Shown in pieces: positions 19,552 to 28,054 of a DNA stretch of 64,000 nucleotides. Position 1 is the stretch's first letter. Every line of letters starts with the position of its first letter. The DNA lies in the NCBI GenBank assembly GCA_937876195.1, contig CALEIK010000003.1, positions 8,446 to 72,445 on the forward strand, read 5' to 3'. Position numbers and translations under genes: made by a program. The DNA comes from an uncultured Flavobacteriales bacterium. Its GTDB lineage: Bacteria; Bacteroidota; Bacteroidia; Flavobacteriales_D; Crocinitomicaceae. Under the pieces are notes generated by a model that was not told where the DNA came from, did not search any database, and saw only the letters and a program-made list of their open reading frames with translations.

Positions 19552-20874
19552 ATGAAAAAACTACTTCTACTTATTGGGACAATAGCGGTTGCTCCATCAT
19601 TTCTGAACGGTCAAATCATAGAAAGATGTTTAAGTCACCGTGCCATTGAATACCAAGAATCATTAACACCAGGCTATGCGGCTCAAGTAAATACCGTTTT
19701 TGAAAATGCTAAGGCATACAGCGCGATACATGCTGCTGAAAAGGACAATGAATTGTACACCATTCCAGTTGTTGTACATGTCGTACACAATATTCCTGCG
19801 CAGGACATTCCTGACAGTGTGATTATAGATCAGATTAGAATTCTGTCTGAAGATTATGGGCGAATGAATGCCGATACAGTGAATATGCGCTCAGATTTTG
19901 ACCCTGTTGCTGGAAACCCAAGAATCAAATTTAAGTTAGCCGAAATAGATGAAAATGGACTCTCAACCAATGGCATTACACGTACTTTGACGCCGAATGC
20001 ATCGTTCGGTTCATTGGCAGCTGCACTCGGAGATTTCTCAGATTTGGAGAATGTAAAGAGTACTGCGAATGGTGGTCATGACCCTTGGGATCCCACGCGT
20101 TATTTGAATATTTGGGTGTGCAATATGTCAATTAGTTTTGGTGGAAATGAAATTACCGCATTACTTGGTTATGCAACACCACCTGATGGATTGCCACATT
20201 GGCCAGCAGGAAGCACAAATGGATTAACAGATGGTGTAGTGCTTCAGTACCAAACAGTAGGTAGCAACAATCCTAACATGCTTGATATGGGCAATGGACC
20301 AATGCAAATGATGGGGAGAACTGCTTCTCACGAAGTTGGACATTACCTGGGCTTAAGACATATTTGGGGAGATGGTGATTGCACAGCACAAGATGGGGTA
20401 GATGACACTCCGAACGCTACTGCACAATCTGATTTCGACTGCAATCCTACTAAAAACACGTGTGTCGATAACATCCTTGGTGTTGATTTACCGGATATGA
20501 TTGAGAACTACATGGATTATTCAGCAGAAGATTGCCAGAATTCATTTACGCAAGGTCAAGTTGATATTATACACGGAGTTCTAGACAATGAGCGTTACGA
20601 CTTGGTACACGGGAATCCTGCATCTGTTTCAGCTCAGGAAGAAATTTCATTGAGGATCTTCCCAAATCCGGCAAACGATGTTATTACGATTGAGCACAAT
20701 GGAGAGTTGTCCAATTTGCATTTAACTACGATGTATGGAACTGTCTTGAGAACAGATTTTCAGCCAGAATCAACAACTGCAATATCAATCGAAGAATTAC
20801 CTGCAGGAGTCTACTTCATAAATTTTGAGACAGCGCAAGGGTTGACTGGAAGCAAGCGTTTTGTAAAACAATAA
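19552..20874 (+). CDS. Secreted pappalysin-type (M43) metalloprotease with T9SS sorting domain
   Basis: A 440-residue protein with a signal peptide ending L-N-G-Q. The catalytic domain has the extended zinc motif H-E-V-G-H-Y-L-G-L-R-H followed by I-W-G-D-G-D-C near residue 262, and a Met-turn region E-N-Y-M-D-Y near 325, as in M43B pappalysins. Residues about 365-440 form a T9SS type A C-terminal domain, beginning L-R-I-F-P-N-P-A-N-D and ending K-R-F-V-K-Q. It should be secreted by the type IX system and act outside the cell. Confidence 0.93.
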   Translation: MKKLLLLIGTIAVAPSFLNGQIIERCLSHRAIEYQESLTPGYAAQVNTVFENAKAYSAIHAAEKDNELYTIPVVVHVVHNIPAQDIPDSVIIDQIRILSEDYGRMNADTVNMRSDFDPVAGNPRIKFKLAEIDENGLSTNGITRTLTPNASFGSLAAALGDFSDLENVKSTANGGHDPWDPTRYLNIWVCNMSISFGGNEITALLGYATPPDGLPHWPAGSTNGLTDGVVLQYQTVGSNNPNMLDMGNGPMQMMGRTASHEVGHYLGLRHIWGDGDCTAQDGVDDTPNATAQSDFDCNPTKNTCVDNILGVDLPDMIENYMDYSAEDCQNSFTQGQVDIIHGVLDNERYDLVHGNPASVSAQEEISLRIFPNPANDVITIEHNGELSNLHLTTMYGTVLRTDFQPESTTAISIEELPAGVYFINFETAQGLTGSKRFVKQ

Positions 20875-20881
20875 AATCTAG

Positions 20882-20910
20882 TTGTGATTGCAACTGGATG
20901 TTTATTTTTG
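20882..20910 (+). promoter_or_regulatory. Bacteroidota-type promoter (TTG-N18-TATTTTTG)
   Basis: A -33-like TTG at 20882-20884 and an exact -7 element TATTTTTG at 20903-20910 are separated by 18 nt. Transcription would begin around 20916-20920. This rules out the TTG codon at 20888 as the start of the next gene and supports GTG at 20924 with an almost leaderless mRNA. Confidence 0.65.
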
Positions 20911-20923
20911 CAGAAAAAAGAAC

Positions 20924-22753
20924 GTGTCTTCTCATTCGCATATTGAACATATCCTTGATTGTATTGAACTTGAAATTCAAGAGCAAGAAAAACGTTATAA
21001 GTTAGACGAGCAGGTAGGACTGAAGCAATTGCGTGCGCTTGGAGTTGTACTTCACCCTTTAATGATTACCCGAAAATCTTTTGGGTATGCCGACTATCCA
21101 GAGATTTCATTTCGACTTCCCTTTGTGGTGGATACGTCCGCTTTTCGAGACAATAGCGCCATTGAGTGTTTTATTGAGGGAGAAGAACCAGTGAAAGGTG
21201 TGATGATGGGTATGGAGGGACAGAAGGGAACTTTTCGTTTGTTTGCTCCTGATTTTCCAGATTGGATAGAAGATAAAGGGGTGGGAATTAAATTGGCCCC
21301 CGATCATTACACCAATGAAACGATGATCAATGCAGTAAAGCAAATTGAGGACACTCCTGAAATGCAAAAATTGTTTGATCAAATTCACGGAACAGAAACT
21401 TTTGGGCAAGTCCAAAAGGAAAATACTTCGCTTACATTTAAGAACAATGCACTGAACCCTAGTCAGCAAAATGCGGTGGCATCAATGACAGTGAATGAAG
21501 GATTACTACTGCTTCATGGACCTCCTGGAACGGGTAAGACAACAACATTGATTGAGGGAATTCATCAATTGATTTTGCAAGGAAAGAGTGTACTCGTCAC
21601 CGCACCTAGCAATACAGCAGTTGATAATATTGCAAAGGGATTGCTCGATATCGACTTATCAATTTTGCGTGTTGGAAATAGTTTGAAAGTTGATGATGCC
21701 ATTTTCCCTTTCACGCCAGAAGGCGGAATGCAAGACGCACAAGAGCAAAAGGAAATCAAAAAACTGAAAATTCGCGCTGAAGAACTGCGAAAAATGTCGT
21801 ACCAATACAAACGTCACTTCGGAAAAACAGAACGAGAACAACGCAAGTTATTGATGCGTGAAGTGAAACGAATTCGACAAGAAATCAAAGACATTCGCAG
21901 TTATTTTGACGAGAAACTCTTCGCATCTGCGCAAGTAGTGTTGAGCACACCAATTGGATTGAAAAATTTTCTCCCGGAAGGAGCATCGTTCGATACGTTA
22001 GTCATGGATGAAGCAGGTCAAATGATAGAACCGTTGGCGTGGGTAATATTTCCATTTGCGAAGTCGTGGGTGCTCGCTGGAGATCCATTTCAGTTGCCAC
22101 CGACCGTTCTATCGGATCGAGCTGTTCAGAAGGGATTCAATACTTCAATTCTGGAATATGGATTTAAACATTGTCTCAACAGTTCTTTTTTGGATACACA
22201 ATACCGAATGCGCAAATCCATTGCCGATTTTTCAAGCATTTATTTTTACAAGGGACAGTTAAAGACACCTGATGCTCAAGCGAATATGAGCGAGCACATC
22301 ATTTTTTACGACACCGCGGGAACAGGATTTGATGAGCAATCAGGAAGTGACAATGTAAGTTTAATGAATGAGGGTGAATTGTCCATTGTTCAACAGCTCA
22401 TGACTTCACACGGAATAGCAAACAAGGATGTGGCATTTATTTCACCGTATGCTGGACAGGTTCAACTCGCGAAAGAGACGTTAGACAAGCAGATCCGTAT
22501 CAGTACGATAGATAGTTTTCAAGGACAAGAAAAAGAAATTATTATTTTGTCACTCGTGCGTTCAAACCCTGATGCCATTATTGGATTTCTAAAGGATTAC
22601 AGACGAATGAATGTCGCAATGACACGCGCAAAAGAACAACTATTTATCATTGGCGACAGTTCAACAATTGGACAGGATCCATTCTATGCGCAATTCTTAG
22701 AATTCATGGAATCGGTGAATGGGTACAGAAGTGCTTGGGAACTTATGACTTAA
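20924..22753 (+). CDS. SMUBP-2/IGHMBP2-like superfamily 1 helicase
   Basis: A protein of about 609 residues, with the start at GTG 20924 chosen from the promoter position. It is a UvrD/Upf1-like SF1 helicase: Walker A G-P-P-G-T-G-K-T-T near residue 203, S-N-T-A-V-D-N near 235, Walker B D-E-A-G-Q-M near 365, G-D-P-F-Q-L-P-P (motif III) near 390, Q-Y-R-M near 427 and the C-terminal S-x-D-S-F-Q-G-Q-E and A-M-T-R-A-K. A coiled-coil insert spans roughly residues 275-325. It probably unwinds RNA or DNA; the bacterial homologues are poorly characterised. Convergent or co-directional partners give no further clue. Confidence 0.9.
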   Translation: MSSHSHIEHILDCIELEIQEQEKRYKLDEQVGLKQLRALGVVLHPLMITRKSFGYADYPEISFRLPFVVDTSAFRDNSAIECFIEGEEPVKGVMMGMEGQKGTFRLFAPDFPDWIEDKGVGIKLAPDHYTNETMINAVKQIEDTPEMQKLFDQIHGTETFGQVQKENTSLTFKNNALNPSQQNAVASMTVNEGLLLLHGPPGTGKTTTLIEGIHQLILQGKSVLVTAPSNTAVDNIAKGLLDIDLSILRVGNSLKVDDAIFPFTPEGGMQDAQEQKEIKKLKIRAEELRKMSYQYKRHFGKTEREQRKLLMREVKRIRQEIKDIRSYFDEKLFASAQVVLSTPIGLKNFLPEGASFDTLVMDEAGQMIEPLAWVIFPFAKSWVLAGDPFQLPPTVLSDRAVQKGFNTSILEYGFKHCLNSSFLDTQYRMRKSIADFSSIYFYKGQLKTPDAQANMSEHIIFYDTAGTGFDEQSGSDNVSLMNEGELSIVQQLMTSHGIANKDVAFISPYAGQVQLAKETLDKQIRISTIDSFQGQEKEIIILSLVRSNPDAIIGFLKDYRRMNVAMTRAKEQLFIIGDSSTIGQDPFYAQFLEFMESVNGYRSAWELMT

Positions 22754-22766
22754 TTTTATACATTTG
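22735..22766 (+). promoter_or_regulatory. Promoter of the TPR sensor kinase (TTG-N21-TACATTTG)
   Basis: An exact -7 element TACATTTG at 22759-22766 lies 21 nt after a TTG at 22735-22737 and ends 20 bases before the ATG at 22787. Confidence 0.6.
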
Positions 22767-22786
22767 ATTCCCACTGAACTTGAATC

Positions 22787-24613
22787 ATGAAATACTACTT
22801 ATTTCTTTTGTTGTTTCTACTTGGCGCTGACCTTAACGCGCAATCCGACTATTTTATCGAGCTAGATAAGAAACTGGAACACCTCCCAGCTACGAAGAAA
22901 GTGGATACCATTTTAGCAATTCCATTTGAAGTAATTAATAGCCAGACTGTTCAAACGATTGAAACCTGCCAGGAAGGTTTGGAAATTGCAAAGCAATTAA
23001 AAGATAATATTCGTATAGGCTTACTTTATGAAAAGATTGCCACAGCCTATTATTACAAAGGGGATTATGACCTTACATTGCAATCTTCATTGAATGCGAT
23101 AAAGTACTATGAGAAAGCAGGGGATATGGATCTCATCGGCTCAGCATATGCCAATCTGGGCTATCAAATGAAGCGTCGCAATTTACCCCAAGCATTCATT
23201 TACATGAAGAAAGGTGTTGAATTATTAGAAGTAACTAAAGATCCAAAATTGTTGTCTTCAGCTTACAATAACTATGGTGTTCTGTTTGAAATGAATAACG
23301 ATATTGACAGTGCCCTGTACTATTATTTCAAGGGATTAAAAATTGTTAGGAGCAATGGGGATAGTTTGGGCATTCCATACAGTCTGAACAACATCGGTAT
23401 GGCATATGTGTTGAAGGGGGAACTTGACAAGGCCTATAAATACCATGAAGAAGCATTTGCCATTCGAAAGTTGCGAAACGATAAGAACGGTATTGCGGAA
23501 AACTACAAATATTTTGGTGACCTGCATTTTGAGCAAGGTGATTTCACAAAGGCCATTGAACGATATAAACAATCCTTACAACTTTGTGAAGAAATAAAGT
23601 ACACCTACCTTTCGCAAGTCGTGAGTGAACAATTGGCACTTTGCTATGAGCGCCTTGGTGATTTTAAACAATCGTTGGTTTATCGAAAAAAATTCCAAGA
23701 ATACAAAGACAAATTGCTCAATGATCAAACCAATTCAACCATTGCGCAACTAGAAGTTCAGTTTGATACCGAACGAAAAGAAAATGAAATCTTAGAGCAG
23801 AATGCACGCATCAGTAGACAGGATGCTGAAGCAAAACAACGCAATTATGTGTTGATTGGATTGTCCATAGCACTTATACTGCTCATTGTGTTAGGCGTTA
23901 ATATTTACCGTCAGCAGAAATTCAAGCAAGAGCGATTATTGGAAGAAAACCGTTTGAAAGATCAGGTTGCAGCCGAGCAATTAAAGAACAAAGTCCACGA
24001 AGAACGTCTACGCATCTCTAGAGATTTACACGACAATATTGGGTCTCAATTGACTTTTTTAACCTCTTCGATGGATAACATGAAGTACATGGTCAAGGAG
24101 GACAAGATTACCAATAAATTAACGGATTTAACCACGTTCACACGGTCAACCATTTCTCAATTGCGTGATACCATCTGGGCAATGAATAAGGGAACAATTT
24201 CCATTGAAGACTTGCAAGGACGTTTGTTGAACTACATTGAAGATGCAAGGAAAACAATGGATGATGTTGACTTTGATTTCACTAAATCAGGAAATTCTGG
24301 AGGCATTGTATTTTCAGCTACGCAAGGTGTTCATTTGTTTCGCATTGTCCAAGAATCCATCAATAACGCATTGAAATACGCAATGCCATCTAGGATACAG
24401 GTCGAAGTAACCGAAGACAATCGTTCTATTTCAATTTCCATTCAAGACGATGGAGTGGGGTTTAATCAGCAGGAAGTGAGTTTCGGCAATGGACTGAAGA
24501 ACATGGAACAGCGTGCCAAGGAAATTGGAGCTACGTTCTCATTGGTGTCAACGAAAGAAAACGGAACGCTAATTACGATTTACTTAGAAAAAGATAAGCT
24601 AAATGCCGTATAG
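22787..24613 (+). CDS. TPR-repeat sensor histidine kinase (HisKA_3)
   Basis: A 608-residue membrane kinase. The signal peptide ends L-N-A-Q (residue 19). Five or so periplasmic tetratricopeptide repeats occupy about residues 70-300, followed by a coiled coil, one transmembrane helix near residues 355-375 (V-L-I-G-L-S-I-A-L-I-L), and a second coiled coil. The HisKA_3 phosphoacceptor is R-I-S-R-D-L-H-D-N-I-G with His near residue 414, and the HATPase domain (N-N-A-L-K-Y-A, D-D-G-V-G-F, G-N-G-L-K-N-M) ends the protein. It pairs with the LuxR-type regulator encoded 47 bp downstream. Together they form a NarL/LiaR-like two-component system. Confidence 0.94.
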   Translation: MKYYLFLLLFLLGADLNAQSDYFIELDKKLEHLPATKKVDTILAIPFEVINSQTVQTIETCQEGLEIAKQLKDNIRIGLLYEKIATAYYYKGDYDLTLQSSLNAIKYYEKAGDMDLIGSAYANLGYQMKRRNLPQAFIYMKKGVELLEVTKDPKLLSSAYNNYGVLFEMNNDIDSALYYYFKGLKIVRSNGDSLGIPYSLNNIGMAYVLKGELDKAYKYHEEAFAIRKLRNDKNGIAENYKYFGDLHFEQGDFTKAIERYKQSLQLCEEIKYTYLSQVVSEQLALCYERLGDFKQSLVYRKKFQEYKDKLLNDQTNSTIAQLEVQFDTERKENEILEQNARISRQDAEAKQRNYVLIGLSIALILLIVLGVNIYRQQKFKQERLLEENRLKDQVAAEQLKNKVHEERLRISRDLHDNIGSQLTFLTSSMDNMKYMVKEDKITNKLTDLTTFTRSTISQLRDTIWAMNKGTISIEDLQGRLLNYIEDARKTMDDVDFDFTKSGNSGGIVFSATQGVHLFRIVQESINNALKYAMPSRIQVEVTEDNRSISISIQDDGVGFNQQEVSFGNGLKNMEQRAKEIGATFSLVSTKENGTLITIYLEKDKLNAV

Positions 24614-24633
24614 TTTTAGAATTGGAACTGTCG

Positions 24634-24641
24634 TATTTTTG
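24634..24641 (+). promoter_or_regulatory. -7-like element TATTTTTG before the response regulator
   Basis: An exact TAnnTTTG match lies 19 bases before the ATG at 24661. No well-spaced -33 TTG is present. The regulator may have its own promoter besides read-through from the kinase gene. Confidence 0.5.
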
Positions 24642-24660
24642 TAGAAAGAAATAAGAAACC

Positions 24661-25305
24661 ATGATAAGAATAGCTGTTGCAGAGGATAATCATTTTTTGG
24701 CCAAATCAATTGTAGAAAAAATAGCGCTTTTTGAAGAGCTAAATTTTAAGTTTTTGGGAGCCAACGGTGCTGAGTTGATAGGCAAACTGGCCGAAGACAG
24801 CAACGTCGATGTTATTTTGATGGATATTCAGATGCCTGAAATGGATGGAATTCGAGCAACAGAATTGATCAAGGAAAAACACCCACAAATAAAAATCGTA
24901 ATGCTCACTGTATTCGATGATGATGAAAACATCTACAATGCAATCAAGGCTGGAGCAAACGGGTACTTGTTGAAGGATATTGATCCCGAAGCTTTAGTAA
25001 AGGGAATCAAGGAAGTAATGAATGGTGGTGCAAGCATGACACCTTCAATCGCGCTAAAAGCGCTGAATCTATTGCGTAATCCTGAAAAATTGGAAGAGGA
25101 AGTGCAAGAGGAGATTTTGTTGACCAAGCGCGAACAAGATATTCTTGAGCAGATTGCCAAAGGCTTGAATTACCATCAAATTGCAGTTAATTTAATCATT
25201 AGCCCAGCAACTGTGCGAAAGCACATCGAAAACGTGTATAAGAAATTGCAAGTTCACAACAAGGTGGAAGCAGTTCAAAAAGCACTCAAGAACAAATTAC
25301 TTTAG
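24661..25305 (+). CDS. NarL/LuxR-family response regulator
   Basis: A 214-residue DNA-binding regulator. The receiver domain covers residues 1-120 with the acidic pair near E8-D9, the phosphoacceptor Asp55 in V-I-L-M-D-I-Q-M-P, Thr near residue 83 and Lys near 105 (L-L-K-D-I-D). A LuxR-type helix-turn-helix follows at about 148-205 (L-T-K-R-E-Q-D-I-L-E-Q-I-A-K-G-L ... I-S-P-A-T-V-R-K-H-I-E-N-V-Y-K-K-L). It is the cognate partner of the upstream TPR kinase. A palindrome lying 11 bp past its stop recurs upstream of the lipoprotein gene at 28129 and is a candidate binding site. Confidence 0.94.
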   Translation: MIRIAVAEDNHFLAKSIVEKIALFEELNFKFLGANGAELIGKLAEDSNVDVILMDIQMPEMDGIRATELIKEKHPQIKIVMLTVFDDDENIYNAIKAGANGYLLKDIDPEALVKGIKEVMNGGASMTPSIALKALNLLRNPEKLEEEVQEEILLTKREQDILEQIAKGLNYHQIAVNLIISPATVRKHIENVYKKLQVHNKVEAVQKALKNKLL

Positions 25306-25316
25306 TCCATTTTAAG

Positions 25317-25338
25317 AATATACGTCAAATGGCGTATT
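25317..25338 (+). promoter_or_regulatory. Candidate response-regulator operator, copy 1
   Basis: ATACGTC-AAAT-GGCGTAT (25320-25337) is a 7-bp inverted repeat with one mismatch and a 4-nt spacer. It is part of a 22-nt block shared with 28055-28076 except for one base. A -7 element begins exactly 40 nt from the start of the palindrome. That geometry fits an activator site near -45 relative to the transcription start. Confidence 0.65.
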
Positions 25339-25359
25339 TCAATTAATAGTATCAGTACT

Positions 25360-25367
25360 TACTTTTG
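25360..25367 (+). promoter_or_regulatory. -7 element TACTTTTG of a putative small-RNA promoter
   Basis: An exact TAnnTTTG match, 40 nt downstream of the palindrome start. There is no good -33 TTG, which is what one expects of an activator-dependent promoter. The predicted transcription start is near 25373-25376. Confidence 0.55.
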
Positions 25368-25372
25368 AAGTG

Positions 25373-25496
25373 CCCCCTTATTAGGCGTTTTAGGAAATTT
25401 TAGTTCAATTTTTATGGTTTTCCTAACCAGAAATCTGAATGTGGGGGCATTCAGAATCACTACAGCTCAAATGCAAGTTTGAGCTGTTTGATTTTA
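25373..25496 (+). ncRNA. Candidate structured small RNA (about 120 nt)
   Basis: Between the palindrome-linked -7 element and a terminator-like hairpin lies a sequence without a credible ORF but full of pairing. TGCCCCC (25371-25377) can pair with GGGGGCA (25443-25449), enclosing an inner perfect stem TTAGGAAA/TTTCCTAA (25390-25397 with 25419-25426). Alternatively CTGAATG (25435-25441) pairs with CATTCAG (25448-25454), placing GGGGG in the loop, where it could form a pseudoknot with the 5' CCCCC. The 3' end is the ACAGCTCAAA/TTTGAGCTGT hairpin. The closing stem, large internal bubble and apical hairpin recall 6S-type RNAs, but I cannot test a covariance model. The existence of the transcript is inferred. 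Confidence 0.5.
25462..25496 (+). terminator. Terminator-like hairpin before the VOC gene
   Basis: A perfect 10-bp stem, ACAGCTCAAA (25462-25471) with TTTGAGCTGT (25478-25487), has a 6-nt loop and is followed by TTGATTTT. The T-run is interrupted, so termination may be partial. It would end the candidate RNA upstream of the VOC promoter. Confidence 0.65.
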
Positions 25497-25515
25497 AGCA
25501 CTTTCTGAATCTTGC

Positions 25516-25523
25516 TATATTTG
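25516..25523 (+). promoter_or_regulatory. -7 element TATATTTG of the VOC gene
   Basis: An exact TAnnTTTG match 11 bases before the GTG at 25535. It lies inside the longer open frame that begins at 25439, which argues that translation starts at 25535 instead. Confidence 0.55.
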
Positions 25524-25534
25524 CACAAGAAATT

Positions 25535-25906
25535 GTGAAATTCAGATACGCACGACATACAGACAATTTGGAACCACTGCGTTGGTTTTACACCGAAATT
25601 CTATATTTAGAGTTGTTGGGCGATTTTAAGTCGCATGATGGGTATGATGGTCTGTTTATTGGTCGTTCAGAAATGGATTGGCACCTTGAGTTCACTACAA
25701 ACAGCCATCCTGTCCTCAAAGAATTTGATGCTGAAAGCCCATTAGTGTTTTATGTGTCCCTTGAAGAACTTGAGGTCATCAAAAAGGCCATTGAACTTCA
25801 TGAAATTCTCATTCTAAATCACCCAAATCCCTACTGGAAAAAGAACAATGCTGTTTTTATAAAGGACCCAGATGGATTTCCAGTAATAATTGCAACGCAC
25901 AAATAA
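25535..25906 (+). CDS. VOC-fold (glyoxalase/bleomycin-resistance-like) protein
   Basis: A protein of about 123 residues. The frame is open from 25439, but the family-like beginning K-F-R-Y-A-R-H-T-D-N-L and a promoter element at 25516-25523 place the start at GTG 25535. It has the two beta-alpha-beta-beta-beta units of a vicinal-oxygen-chelate domain, with H-L-E-F-T in the middle and F-I-K-D-P-D-G-F-P-V-I at the C-terminal strand. The substrate cannot be told. It is the first of three closely spaced genes (VOC, methyltransferase, MOSC). Confidence 0.85.
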   Translation: MKFRYARHTDNLEPLRWFYTEILYLELLGDFKSHDGYDGLFIGRSEMDWHLEFTTNSHPVLKEFDAESPLVFYVSLEELEVIKKAIELHEILILNHPNPYWKKNNAVFIKDPDGFPVIIATHK

Positions 25907-25958
25907 CTTATGCAATTAAAAGTGGTATTTTTAATCCTGTTTAAACCAATACATTGAT

Positions 25959-26642
25959 ATGGAGTCAGCACTAACAAAAGACATTATTGAATGGGATGTC
26001 GTGAATTGGGGAAAGGCGCTTCATTATTGGGAAGAACACGTTGATTTGGAAGCCAAAGAGAATATCTGCCTTGAATTAGGCGGTAGAGGGGGTGGACTTT
26101 CACTTTGGATGGCGTTGAAAAATAACAAAGTGGTCTGTTCTGATTACAAGTTCAACGAAGAAGACGCAAAGCGATTACATCAAAAATACAATTGCATGGA
26201 TGCGATTACGTATGAGGACATCGACGCGACTTCTATTCCGTACAGAAATCACTTCGATCTAATTGCCTTTAAATCAATTTTAGGCGGAATCTGTAGAAAT
26301 GGTAATGACGCATTGAAAAAGAAAACCATTGATGAGATCCATGCTGCGCTGAATGAAAATGGAAAATTGGTGTTCGCTGAAAATTTGACCTCCTCCTTTT
26401 TGCATCGTTTTATGCGCAAACGATTTACGAATTGGGGTGCGACATGGAATTATTTGGATTACAATGAAATAGATGACGTGTTTTCTTCTTTCAGCAAATT
26501 GAAGTATGTAACCTATGGTTTTTTTGCTGCGTTTGGCAGATCAGAGAGGCAGCGCACTATTCTAGGAAAATTGGACAATGGTATTGCTTGGATTGTTCCT
26601 AAAAGCAAACGATACATTGTTGTTGGAATAGCAGAAAAGTAA
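25959..26642 (+). CDS. Class I SAM-dependent methyltransferase
   Basis: A 227-residue soluble protein with a Rossmann-like methyltransferase core: motif I L-E-L-G-G-R-G-G-G-L-S at residues 38-48, an acidic residue at the end of strand 2 (V-V-C-S-D-Y), D-I-D-A-T near 88, and a post-motif D-L-I-A-F-K. The C-terminal part has an aromatic-rich segment typical of lid regions. Substrate unknown; it resembles small-molecule rather than rRNA methyltransferases. It sits 52 bp after the VOC gene and 20 bp before the MOSC gene. Confidence 0.85.
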   Translation: MESALTKDIIEWDVVNWGKALHYWEEHVDLEAKENICLELGGRGGGLSLWMALKNNKVVCSDYKFNEEDAKRLHQKYNCMDAITYEDIDATSIPYRNHFDLIAFKSILGGICRNGNDALKKKTIDEIHAALNENGKLVFAENLTSSFLHRFMRKRFTNWGATWNYLDYNEIDDVFSSFSKLKYVTYGFFAAFGRSERQRTILGKLDNGIAWIVPKSKRYIVVGIAEK

Positions 26643-26662
26643 CAGATTTTTATGATGTAGAA

Positions 26663-27112
26663 ATGGGAAAACTGATTGGCATCGCAACGCGAAAAGAGAA
26701 GAAGGCAAGGATGGATGAACATCATTCAGCAGAAATTACTTTCGAGAAAGGTGTAGCTCAGGACAGTCGCGGATTGAAGCGTAACCATCGCCAAGTCACT
26801 ATACTATCTAGTGAAAGTTGGCACGCTACTTGCCAAGAGATGCGACAGGAAATACCTTGGACAACGCGCAGAGCAAATCTATTGGTAGAAGGAGTAGAGT
26901 TAATAAACAAAACGGGAGCACTTTTGAAAATTGGAACAGCCATAGTAGAAATCACAGGAGAATTGGAACCGTGCAAGAGAATGGATCTTCAGGTCGAAGG
27001 TCTGACCAAAGCACTTGAAAGCGATTGGCGTGGAGGTGTGACGTGTAAAATTATAAAGGAGGGTATTGTTCGTGTAAATGATCCTGTTACTTTTGTTCTG
27101 GAATCAGCTTAA
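26663..27112 (+). CDS. MOSC-domain protein
   Basis: A 149-residue protein consisting almost entirely of a MOSC domain (the molybdenum cofactor sulfurase C-terminal fold). It has R-G-L-K-R-N-H-R-Q-V-T near residues 31-41 and the conserved cysteine in G-E-L-E-P-C-K-R-M near residue 97, which is thought to carry sulfur or bind the cofactor. The end V-R-V-N-D-P-V matches the usual strand. It may handle molybdenum cofactor sulfuration or a related thio-transfer. It sits 20 bp downstream of the methyltransferase. Confidence 0.88.
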   Translation: MGKLIGIATRKEKKARMDEHHSAEITFEKGVAQDSRGLKRNHRQVTILSSESWHATCQEMRQEIPWTTRRANLLVEGVELINKTGALLKIGTAIVEITGELEPCKRMDLQVEGLTKALESDWRGGVTCKIIKEGIVRVNDPVTFVLESA

Positions 27113-27151
27113 AATCAATAATATAATATAGTAACCAAAAAATAAAATCAC

Positions 27152-27988
27152 ATGAAAAACAAATTCAATTTATTCCTATTACTAGGATTCACGCTGTTCG
27201 CATTCAATGGATCAGCACAAGAAGTAGAAGGCTTTGAAAAAGTACTTTATTACCCTCCAGCAGATATAGAGTCTGAAGGAATTAACGTATCTATTAAGAA
27301 CGCAGTTGCACAGGCAGACCACTCAAAATTAGCATTGACAGTGGAAAACGGGTCGACGGACTTATTGATGTATGTACCAAATGAATCTGTATTTACGTTT
27401 GCGTTTGGAGAGAACAAGGATTCAATGAAGTCCTTTATCTTGAAACCGGGAGATAAAAAAACCAAAACATTGATGGCGAAGGGAAGTGGAAATTACTTGC
27501 AAAAAGAGTATCAATTGGCGATCAGTGGACTGTATAAAATCCCAGTCAACGGTAAAGTAACAGAAGCAGAACAATTTGCATTGCCAGCGGCAAAAAATGG
27601 ATTTACTGCAGGAAATTTCAAAGTACAACTGAAAAAATACTCGGCGTCGACGAAAGAAGCAAAAGCAATTTTTGAAGTAACTTATTTAGGAGATGAGATT
27701 GCCTTAATTGATCCGACCAGCCTTTCAGTGACTGCTAAAAGAAACAAATCAACAGACGAAGTGACCTACGCAAACGACGATAAAAAATCAGAAATTGAAA
27801 TTTTACGTAAGAACGAAACAGTTGAGTTTGCAGCGGTTTTTCACATTCCTGGAAAAATTGTAGACATGCAGTTTGCAACTATGAACGTGAATTGGAACGA
27901 AACATTTGTAGAAACTACTGCGCTTCCAATTGAAGCACCAGTGTTTAAACTTGAAATGGATGACGCATCGACAAGAGCGGCAAACTAA
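27152..27988 (+). CDS. Secreted beta-rich protein of unknown function
   Basis: A 278-residue protein with a clear signal peptide (M-K-N-K-F... F-N-G-S-A-Q, about 22 residues). The mature chain is mostly beta-strand in pattern, without cysteines, membrane segments or a sorting domain at the C-terminus. It has no family I recognise. A strong terminator follows. It probably stays in the periplasm. Confidence 0.75.
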   Translation: MKNKFNLFLLLGFTLFAFNGSAQEVEGFEKVLYYPPADIESEGINVSIKNAVAQADHSKLALTVENGSTDLLMYVPNESVFTFAFGENKDSMKSFILKPGDKKTKTLMAKGSGNYLQKEYQLAISGLYKIPVNGKVTEAEQFALPAAKNGFTAGNFKVQLKKYSASTKEAKAIFEVTYLGDEIALIDPTSLSVTAKRNKSTDEVTYANDDKKSEIEILRKNETVEFAAVFHIPGKIVDMQFATMNVNWNETFVETTALPIEAPVFKLEMDDASTRAAN

Positions 27989-28012
27989 ATCCAAGACATA
28001 TCTGAATTGATG

Positions 28013-28042
28013 AAAGGACGGAAATTTTTCCGTCCTTTTTTT
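28013..28042 (+). terminator. Rho-independent terminator
   Basis: AAAGGACGGAA pairs perfectly with TTCCGTCCTTT around a 4-nt loop and is followed by T6. It ends the gene at 27988. Confidence 0.9.
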
Positions 28043-28054
28043 ATGTCAATAATA

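Noticed and set aside
20888..20923. TTG start of the helicase gene at 20888
   Set aside because: The codon lies between the -33 TTG and the -7 element of the promoter, upstream of the expected transcription start. GTG at 20924 fits better.
25439..25534. Upstream extension of the VOC protein from 25439
   Set aside because: It would translate through a terminator-like hairpin and a -7 element, and the added residues do not resemble the family.
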